A DNA stretch of 64,000 bases from Paramyrothecium sp. XJ0827 (Eukaryota > Ascomycota > Sordariomycetes > Hypocreales > Stachybotryaceae). The position numbers were made by a program, and so were the translations under genes. Under the pieces are notes generated by a model. That model was not told the origin of the DNA. It saw only the letters and a list, made by a program, of their open reading frames with translations, and made no database searches. Where the stretch lies: contig JAJFPB010000003.1 of assembly GCA_020881915.1 (NCBI GenBank), positions 4,774,001-4,838,000 of the forward strand, read 5' to 3'. Positions 55,749 to 64,000 of the stretch are shown piece after piece. The first letter of the stretch is position 1, and each line of letters opens with the position of its first letter.

Positions 55749-58700
55749 CTACCCGCATGTAGGCAAATCATCCCACAAAAAGATGCCTTGGATACTCGCC
55801 AAATTGCCTGGACAAGTCGCATCACACGGATTGTCGTCATTCCCCGGCGTCAACTGCTCTGGCGTGTACCTTCTGCCGAAGAGTTCGATCTGCATTCCAC
55901 AGGAAGGATCCTCGAAGAACTCGGGGCCGCTGTCGCGGAATGTACCTGCTTCGTCGCCGTCCTCGCACCAGTCGAAGGGCGTGTTGTTCTCCGAGACGTC
56001 ACAGATGGGCGTGCTCTCGCCGATGTTTGGATCGGTTACAAAAATACCATTGCAAGGGGCCTCTTTCATACCATTTTTGTTAATTCAATGTTGCTTGGCA
56101 TGATGGATAGGTGCTGGTGGGGCACCGAGAGGAGTGAAATGGAAAGGGGGACAAACCAGGTTGATAAATAACCCAATTATAAATAGGAAATTGCCCTGTC
56201 GCTGCAGTCCAAAGCCCCAGACAAAGCGGGACTATCTCAGTTGGCTCGGGCTCGGTTTCCGACGTCGTACTTGAAGTCGTTGAAGAGGTAGAGGTAGAGG
56301 TAGACGTCGACGACGGTGGCAGGGTGACTGGATCGGTTGGACCGGGAAGGTAGATGTACCCGAAATCACCACCTCCTCCAAGCGTAGGTGCGTCCGCGTC
56401 CGAATCGGTTGGCGTCCAGATGATGACTGGTGTTGGTGGGGTGCAGGAGGATATCGTTCCGGTTGTTTCTTCGCAGCCGACGACGTCTTGCGCATTTTCT
56501 CAGCTTTCAAACCATGGAGGGGGCTGGTAAGGGTTTACATACCACGACAACTCGTAGAACATGATGAGGTAGGCACAGTGGTGCAGAAAGTATTGCAGGA
56601 GCTAAACGTCGAGGTCTCGCATGGTTCGTCGTTGGGGTCGTTATCTGGATTATTAGGGTCGAGACCTGGTGGGATGCCACCTGGCTGGTCTGGGTCTATA
56701 CCGTTTATACCTGTTTTCACTGTCAGCCACTCTTCCTTTCTGAAGGAATATGGAGATTAATCTACCGGGAGGCCCAATACCACAGCCAATCCAGCATGGC
56801 AGACATATATCGAAAATGCTATCGCCGCAGCGACTCCCACAGCCAGTCACATGAGTGCAGGACGGCCGCGGAGGACCATTGGTATGATGCACCGAAGTTA
56901 TGTCGTTGTCTGTAGTGGGTGATGGCGTAGTCGTAGGCGGCTCGGAGGAGCCGGGCCACGGAGGCGGCCAGAAGGTTCGGGTATCTGGCGGATATGTAGT
57001 GTCATCAATGACCGTCGGCTCGGTAATAGTGAATGGTGGACCAGTGATACTAGGAATAGGATATATGATTGTTGAGTTGACTGTCACAGTCTGATCGAAC
57101 CAAGAGATAACCGAAGTCGTCACGGGCGGAATGCTGATGGTCGTAGTGACAACGGTGATTTGGTAAATGCTGCGCGTGGTCGTGGACCCTGTTATTACAA
57201 ACGTGGTTGTCACATTATAACCCACCGTGATGGACGTGGTAAGAGGCGGGAACTCGAAAGTTGTCTCCTCAGTCAAGGTTAATGGAGGAAGGACATAAGT
57301 GCATGGCGGGTAGCATTGCATCGTCACCGGTTCCCCAGGCTCACCAGACCAGAGATCTGGGTCGATGATGACGATTCCCGATCCCTCGCCTGGCTCCTCA
57401 CCAATGTTTTCTCCTTCCAGAGACAGGGCCAGCCATGCGGCAATCTCGCTTGTGTATCCATTTCGAGTGGTCGAATTGAACAGCAGTGGCCGAACGCCGC
57501 CCCTAGGCGTCACGATCTCGACATTGCCTTTGGTGAAGATGTTATAAATCCATAGGCTCGAAGCGAAATTTGTCTCAATCAGAGCCAGCTGGCATCTCTC
57601 TTGCGCGGTGCAGCCCAGCTCGTTGTCCTGAAAGAAGGAGTAGAATCCTGCAGCGTAGATAAAAATGTCGGTCGAATCGAGAATTCGGAGCGCCCCCGTG
57701 CAAAGGTCGTCGGCGCAATTTGCAAAGGTTGGATCTGAAGGGAACCCGCCCACCCCGGCCTCATATGGATCAAGAGCATTGGGGTTTGGTTGGTAGTATG
57801 GCGTCTCAGTCTGCATGTGGCCGAGAAAAATATTAGATGCATTCTGCAGTTGATACTGGTACATCTGCATATGCTCGCTAGAAGTCCCATATAGCCATGT
57901 TGGGCCTTGGGATTCAATAAGGACTCCTCGGGCTACGTAGATGGAGATCTGTGTGAACACGTTCACAGGGATGCCCTCGTCATTGTTGGTGGCTTCTCCG
58001 TTGAGAGGGTTGTCCAAATCATGGTCAGCAACCCAGACCCAAACGTTGTCAAAGTACCCTGATGAGTCCGTCGTAATGTGTAGAAGAAGAGACGCAGCCA
58101 TGCAGTCCGGGTTGACGGGGGAACGTGATGGGCAATCTTCTAGTTGAAGGTTCGTTCCCTCGGCACCCCCGACTCGGAAATGGCTATCCCACATGGCAGC
58201 TATAAGCAATTCGTTAGTGAAGCTTGCTTAGGATCCAATTTCCTGACGACTTACCGTTTCCTTGGCCGCTCTCATGCACATTCCATTCCATAAGCACAGC
58301 TCCGGCAGTAGGACCTTGCACCGTGAACATCATATCACTAATCTCAATGACCCCAGAATCACCCTGATCGCCTACCCGAACCATTACCTGTGGGTTTTCA
58401 CTGTCCTCAAAGAAAGAACCAGTGCCCATGATCTGACTCCACCCTGATCCTACGATGATACTCCCTACGGGGATATGCACGGTTCCTTCGACGAGGTAGA
58501 CGCCCATCGGGAAGAAGATGACGGAACCCACGTTATCCGAAAGAAGACTATTAATAGCATTTGTTTGATCTCCAGTTGCGTCATTGGAGACCCCGTTTTC
58601 GGTAGCGACTATAGGCGAGCTTCCAGCATATTGAGGCTTAGATCGCGAGAAATAGGCACCATCACCGTCCAGGAGGGAAGATGATTTCCTCGGCGCCGGA

Positions 58701-60337
58701 TTCATGAATCCTGTCCTTTCGCCATTCAAGCCATTCGACGTAACTTGATATCCACTTGCCCAGGAGTTGAAGTAGAGCGGGCCTGAAGATCCTTGGAGGA
58801 GTGTTGCTCCTCCAGAGATGAGAACGACGGACTCCGAGTTCTCAACAAGAAGGTTATCAAGTACAATATTCGGCTGCTGATTATTCTGCGAGGCCACAGT
58901 GATTGCGTAGGGTACGCCATTGAAGTGTGAATCGAGGATTGTGATGGATCCAGTACCTTGGTTTTGGCCGCCTGAGTACGCCGTGCAATCGAGCGCGACA
59001 TAGCACGACAGAACGTAGATGTTCTTCCAGACAAACCCCCAGTTCCACACATGGTAGATCGCAGTTAAACAGGAGGTGAACTGGAGGTTATTGGCGGTGA
59101 ATTGCTGACTGCCTGCAAGGAAACCTATATTTCTATCCACTGTAAGAGCTCGTTCAAAAGGACACTCAACAAGTGGGAATAAGACTGGTAACATACCCTC
59201 CGAAGAATGTCAAGTCAGCCACACCACCACCACTTCCATTCTCCATGTAGATGCCAACAGCCGTGGCTCGCTGCGGACCGTCCGACACAGCCATCTGGAA
59301 ATGGCAGTTCGTAATACTGGTCGCCTGTCCTACCTGCCAATGAATCCCCGCCGGAACATATTCCTGATCGTTATCATAATTCGTCCAGTTCATGCTCGTC
59401 ATATCAAACTCCAGGTTTCGGATTTGCCGCAAGAAGTTACTCTGATTAACATACCACTCATCGCCATTTCCCCCAGGAATATATACATTCGAGTCAACAA
59501 GGGCAATACCAGTAAAATTGAAGGTACCTCTGATTACCGCCCTATTATTTGGATTCCCAATAAACTGGGTATAGTAGTACTGGATAATAGGCGTGCTAAT
59601 GAGATATGTCCCCGGCGGAAAGTAAACGACAGCACCTAGTGTAGTTGTTGAACCACAATCGTCACCGCAGCGGAGTGTTGATAGGTTGCTCTCACTGAAT
59701 GCTGCTGCTGCACGGTTGATGGCTGCCGTATCGTCGGTTACACCATCGCCGACAGCGCCAAAGTCTCGCACATTTCTGAAAAATTGATATCCAGATGGAG
59801 CAAAAGGTGACTAGGTATTCGATCAGTGTCTGCGTCAACATAGCTACGTATAGAAATCACTAACCTGTCCGAGACCTCCCAGCGACGCTAACCAGTAGCC
59901 ATCGTCCTGCCGGGTTTCTACATTACCGTGAATACCAGCTATTTCACTTCCGTTGAGTGGTCCCAGAATCGGTCCGTTCAAAGACCCTCTGTCGGGAGCA
60001 GTTCCAAAGTAATTATTCGTATCTGCCGGATTAGATGTGGTATTCGTTCATGTTGCGGTTATAGATCGACTCACTGCGGAAGGTTAGTGGTCTCTCATCC
60101 TCGATTGCTATCGAGCACTGACCTATCTCTCATATATGGTGGCGGCGGCTGGAATATTTTAGTGCCCCTTTGTTGGGAAGATTCAAAGACAAACGGAATG
60201 GATTGGCTCACATGAGGCTCCCCCGGGGGTAAAGGGGGCGCATCTCCCACGGGCTCTCTAGGAATGCGGACCTGAGCCACCGATGGCACGGCAGAAGCCG
60301 CTACCAGCAACAGACCATATTGGAGCCTGGACAGCAT
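55749..60337 (-). CDS. Secreted GH55-type beta-1,3-glucanase with Cys-rich C-terminal extension, one apparent frameshift
   Basis: Eight exons: 60337-60123, 60073-59865, 59810-59197, 59132-58255, 58199-56766, 56710-56543, 56486-56157, 56062-55749. All introns close in phase. About 1,385 aa are expected. A signal peptide (MLSRLQYGLLLVAASAVPS) is present. Two pectate-lyase-like beta-helix halves follow, starting VRDFGAVGDGVTDDTAAI and VSNDATGDQTNAINSLL, as in GH55 exo-glucanases that degrade beta-1,3-glucan. After a Thr/Ser/Pro linker come Cys-rich segments and a tail ending NDDNPCDATCPGNLASIQ. In exon 2 the frame breaks: SIYNRNMN is followed one base out of frame by NTTSNPADTNNYFG (near 60045). 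No conventional splice choice repairs this, so the copy carries a 1-nt insertion or a sequence error. Confidence 0.82.
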
Positions 60338-61014
60338 TTTCAGCAGATGGGACTACTATCCCTGATACACGACGGAGGACACAGTAGATATTTATTCCCT
60401 GTAAGTCCTGCAATTCGAACTACACTACTAACATTCATGTCGCTGGATATACCGGGGAACAGGCCACCCATGGATTGACTGAATCCTTTGCTTTCTCACC
60501 TATGTGCTTCGGCTTCTTCCGGCTTTCCGTTTATCTCATGTTTAAGCCGTGATCGAAGCATTGTCGTGCAATTTCACATCAACCAAAAGCACTATTACCA
60601 ACTTCTTTATAAGCTATATCACAAGATCCTAGAACGCACTGCCACACAATCTCACATAATATTATAGTGCTATCACACGATTTACCAATAGAACGCATGC
60701 GATAAGGCTTTGAATCGCATCCTGATGAACTGGACAAAGGTGACAACCAGCCTAGATCGAATTAAGGTAAGACTCGGTGTGATTGCTGCAAGAGGGGCTC
60801 TTGGCAGGTCAAGGGTTCTTACCGAAGCCTCCGGATAAATCAACTCACCTGACCTTATCTAGATGGTTACCATTGTACTATCTGCCTAGTAGGGGGCTAC
60901 GCAGGCAGGTCACAGAAGCAAATGGCTGGTTCAGATGCTCTACATATGGCTCTGTCTCCGCATTTCCACCGTTAGGTAGTACATTTAGCCGCAGTTTGTC
61001 AAAGTGTCTTTGAA
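60338..61014. other. Intergenic, divergent promoters of two secreted-protein genes
   Basis: 0.68 kb between the glucanase gene and the plus-strand secreted gene. No further gene was seen. Confidence 0.45.
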
Positions 61015-62214
61015 ATGGCGCTTTTCAGCTGGCAGTCATACTTGACGCTCCTCGTCCTCGTCTTCCTCTCTCTCCCGAACACCACCACAGCGCGTGTGGA
61101 TCTGAAACAGAGCGTGAGGAGCGAAGATGTTCTCGGACAATACCTGAAGAAGGTCAAGCCTTTCGGTTCGGCCATCCAAGGTCGGCAAAACGATGGCTGC
61201 ACGCCGCAACCAAACTGCAGCCCATCCACCTGCAGCGAGACCGTATGCAACGTGCCCGGAAGAAAAAAAAGAGCCCTCAAGGCTATCAGCATCGGGAGCA
61301 CCGGCAACATCACCGAGTACATTCCCGAATTCGACCTCGCTAAGCGTGCCTTGAGAGGGGTGAGGCAGAATGCAATAAATAACTACCTGAGGCGGCAAGG
61401 CGAAGCCGGACATCTAATTAATCTGTGTCCTGCCAATGAAGGCGGCTACGGCACGCCTAGCTTCTGCGTGCAGTATCGGTTCAATGACAGGAATATCCCC
61501 GTCGATCCAACCACAGGGCAAATGCTCGTAGGAACAGGCAATACCGAGTTAACAGGGTGTACGGTTCTTACGATTGCGAGTTCAAGGGGGGTTTATATGG
61601 TACGCTATTTTGTCATGATCCACCATTTGGTCCCTCGTAGCAAGTTTGATGTTGAAGTAACATGTGTGAGTGATTAGTGCCACTTCTGGCAAGACCTGAA
61701 CTACCCCAACCAGGGCGATACTGGGCGCCCTGATCGTCCCGCATTGGGGTTTCAGCCCGTGTTGAACATGCTACGGGGCCAGGGCGACCGACGGTGGGCC
61801 GTTGGCCCAGCTATTGATACCTCGATATTTCTGGGGTTAGGGACAAACACCTGGGCGTTTATCTGTACGCCGCGGGCGGGTGCGACCCTCAATGATCCGG
61901 CAAGTTATCATTACACGACCCAGTATGACCAGTTGTATGTTGGGTATAATGCTATATTCCCTGATTCTGTGGTGCTAACAGAAGTTTGCGCTAGGGTTGC
62001 CCTCCTGAGAGAACTAATTCCGGGAATCGGGATCTTAAACTATAATTACAACTGGGCGGTGCCGTATGAACAGTACTACCAGGGCGTTGCGCTGTTCGAG
62101 TACGATCGTAATGCAGATGGGAGAGGAAACGCCGACTGGCGGCTTTGGCTGGAGGCGTCGAATGAATTGGGCACTCGGCTAGGTCAGGATCCCCAAGGAT
62201 TACCACCGACTTAG
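61015..62214 (+). CDS. Secreted protein of unknown function with dibasic sites
   Basis: Two exons (61015-61599, 61678-62214) joined in phase 0 encode 373 aa. The N-terminus (MALFSWQSYLTLLVLVFLSL, PNTTTA) is a signal peptide. A cysteine cluster CTPQPNCSPSTCSETVCNVP is followed by GRKKRA and later by LAKRA, both possible Kex2-type sites. The exon junction reads SSRGVYM-CHFWQDL, after which the chain is rich in aromatic residues (NYNYNWAVPYEQYYQ). VYMxxFW segments occur in fungal secreted proteins found near chitinase-type genes, as far as I recall. No catalytic motif is recognised. The gene is divergent from the glucanase gene. Confidence 0.7.
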
Positions 62215-62333
62215 TCAGTTCGTCTCCACTACTGCTGATATAGTTAGGTTTGATTACTGACAGCCGAATGGATTGCTTGAGTTAGTTTGCTAGCAAGCTA
62301 ATAAGTAGAATAGAAGGGAAACAGGGAATCCCG

Positions 62334-63758
62334 TTATGGAGGACCGTACTCTCGTCGCTGATTTTGTAACCATTTTGTTCTCTGAGGGGATGAAACAGGT
62401 AAAGGTGAGCCCGTAGGTAGGTGGTATAGAATCGGCTGTTTGACTTCTTCCTCCTGTCTTCTTAATGTGTTACTGCCGTGTGCACCATCCCAAGTACGGA
62501 ACCTCGGTTCTCCAATGCCTGTAAAATGCACCAAATCTCTTCCGATCATCAGTTCGTCAAGATACAGATACATCAGGTTTGAGTTGCCGCTGGCAATGAA
62601 ATCAAAGGCGGCCCTGAATGACCCAGCAGTCATGGTAACTGTCTTCAAAGAAAGGCTTCGGAGTGATATTGAAATTCGCGTTAGAAAGGCGAGCAGATCG
62701 CTCTCGCGGATGAAGAGGCCGCTAAGAGAACATTCTTCTATGGGGGGCAAGGTATCCAATGTAGCGATGCTGCGCTGGAAGAGGCTTTCGTCCGGAAAAG
62801 GTACCCGAGGATCGAGGCGACGGCGGTTCACCCCATACTGATGTATGTGGAGTGTTTTGAGATTGTTGCAGACACGAATCAGAGCTGCCAAACCAGTGAA
62901 ATTGTTTTCATCGTCTAAATCGGCCATGTATCTCTCCATGTTCTCTTCCTCGTCATCCGACCAATCGATTTCGTCTGCTGAGTCGCCGGATGCCTGGGCG
63001 TCTTGAGGCGTGAGGTCAAGGATTCGATCAGAAACGCTAATTGACAACGAGCGGAGTGACCCTAAAGTCTTGGAGAGTCCGTGAGCAGTGTAGTCCATGT
63101 TGCTGAGCTCGTTGCTCGCAACACTGCATCGGTGTAGGTGAGGTCCGTTGAAGATGTTCAAATCATCGACCTGAAGCTGACTTTCCTGTAACGCTGCCAA
63201 GGCAATTTGCAACGTCTCGGAAGCTCTCTGCCAGATGAGTCTCCAACTCCCTCCGTCCACGGGCAACAGTTCGCGATCGGCATCTATGCGATATACAGTA
63301 ACTTCAAGAGACAGAGAATAAAGCTTTCCCGCTGCACTGTTCGACGCTATGTTCTTGAAGGCTTCGCTCAAGTGACGTAGGATCCCTCCAGAGTCTCGTG
63401 AATGCTCATATATCTGCTGTCGCTCTTGCAAAATCTCCAGATGTCGCTTTTGGTAATCGTCTGGATCTTCTTCTACAGCAGCCTCAAGTCTCATGGTATT
63501 GTTCACGACGCCCACAAGCGTCAGGTCACGGACCTCACAGCCGATGGAACCGCGTTGCGTCAAGACCTGAAAATTTTCAAGGTAAGGACTGGCGACTTTG
63601 ACGCGCTTGGACCGGAAGTATGACCGGAAACGGCCCCGTGACGCTTTTGAATGAAGGCATCTGCTTGTCAGGCGGAGACTGCCGGCATCTGACACGTCTA
63701 AGCATTTGACAATACTCTCGATAATCTCGATAGGACAGCTCTCTAAACCAGTGGCCAT
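62334..63758 (-). CDS. F-box protein, copy B
   Basis: One exon encodes about 474 aa from the ATG at 63758; the open frame reaches 63800, but the F-box starts right after 63758 (ESCPIEIIESIVKCLDVSDA, then GSLRLTSRCLHS). Downstream are Leu-rich segments (LKTLHIHQYG, IEECSLSGLFI, LRSLSLKTVTM, LMYLYLDEL) and an acidic stretch (DWSDDEEENMERY). WRLIWQRASETLQIALAALQ and QLQVDDL correspond to the same region of the F-box protein at 33-35 kb, so they are paralogs. It is likely an SCF substrate receptor; the target is unknown. Confidence 0.75.
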   Translation of the reverse strand: MATGLESCPIEIIESIVKCLDVSDAGSLRLTSRCLHSKASRGRFRSYFRSKRVKVASPYLENFQVLTQRGSIGCEVRDLTLVGVVNNTMRLEAAVEEDPDDYQKRHLEILQERQQIYEHSRDSGGILRHLSEAFKNIASNSAAGKLYSLSLEVTVYRIDADRELLPVDGGSWRLIWQRASETLQIALAALQESQLQVDDLNIFNGPHLHRCSVASNELSNMDYTAHGLSKTLGSLRSLSISVSDRILDLTPQDAQASGDSADEIDWSDDEEENMERYMADLDDENNFTGLAALIRVCNNLKTLHIHQYGVNRRRLDPRVPFPDESLFQRSIATLDTLPPIEECSLSGLFIRESDLLAFLTRISISLRSLSLKTVTMTAGSFRAAFDFIASGNSNLMYLYLDELMIGRDLVHFTGIGEPRFRTWDGAHGSNTLRRQEEEVKQPILYHLPTGSPLPVSSPQRTKWLQNQRREYGPP

Positions 63759-64000
63759 CGTGACTATATAAATTTGAGGTTGTTGGATGTAACCAAGCAA
63801 TATCTCTTGGCCAAGCGGGGTTGATCTGACATATAGCGCCCTGAGGTCTAACAGGATAGGGAGCTTGTGAAAGGTGTGTCACGTGACCTTGTTCTCGTGG
63901 ACTTGCACGGTTGACGAGACGGGGAGGGAGGTTTTTCTGTAAATACGCAATCAAGCTGTGCAGGAGGAGCACCGGTTGGTCCGGGCCAATCACCTACATC
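63759..64000. other. Upstream region of F-box copy B to window end
   Basis: Promoter sequence; the frame at 63577-63993 is an antisense-frame overlap of the F-box gene and is not supported. Confidence 0.4.

Noticed and set aside
1..64000. CRISPR arrays, bacterial operons, rRNA genes or intact transposons
   Set aside because: No regularly spaced repeats, transposase frames or terminal inverted repeats were found, and the gene structure is fungal.

Overview
The window is nuclear DNA of a filamentous ascomycete (Pezizomycotina, most likely a Sordariomycete). The grounds are many short introns of about 45-150 nt with GTRNGT-like donors, CTAAC/CTRAY branch sites and YAG acceptors, CAACA- and CT-rich 5' leaders, GC-rich core genes, and typical fungal families (HET, F-box, GH55, DUF3425 bZIP, fungal transcription-factor domain). 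No bacterial operon, ribosome binding site, CRISPR array, rRNA or intact tRNA was seen. Gene models were spliced by hand from reading frame, splice phase and remembered family motifs. No database search was possible.

Left part (1-25.1 kb). This is mostly core metabolism: a left-truncated secreted histidine phosphatase, ethanolamine-phosphate cytidylyltransferase (Kennedy pathway), branched-chain aminotransferase, a coiled-coil protein with an in-frame stop, phosphopantothenoylcysteine decarboxylase (CoA synthesis), mitochondrial monothiol glutaredoxin 5 (Fe-S assembly) and a gamma-glutamyltransferase-like Ntn hydrolase. Among them sits an accessory block (11.5-21.4 kb) with a fungal transcription-factor-like protein, an SDR, a metallo-beta-lactamase hydrolase, a secreted M14 carboxypeptidase and two tandem Cys-rich small proteins.

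Middle part (25.6-45 kb). This is accessory: a tandem pair of IFI6/IFI27-like membrane proteins, a small secreted Cys protein, a divergent pair of related genes (one coding a secreted precursor with a Lys-Arg site before a six-cysteine tail), an F-box protein, a MORN-repeat protein, a HET-domain protein, an LRR pseudogene, a decayed ABCC-type half transporter and a bZIP/DUF3425 factor.

Right part (45.9-64 kb). An SDR is followed by relics of a zinc alcohol dehydrogenase and an MFS sugar transporter. Then come a secreted dienelactone-hydrolase-like enzyme, a complete nine-exon OLA1/YchF ATPase, a large secreted GH55-type beta-1,3-glucanase with one apparent frameshift, a secreted protein of unknown function, and a second F-box protein of the same family as the one at 33-35 kb.

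Overall, core genes look intact, while the accessory zone from about 39.6 to 50.1 kb holds four decayed genes. The most interesting candidates are the precursor gene at 31.3 kb with its divergent relative, the two tandem paralog pairs, and the pseudogene stretch. No complete secondary-metabolite cluster was recognised; no PKS, NRPS or terpene synthase is present.
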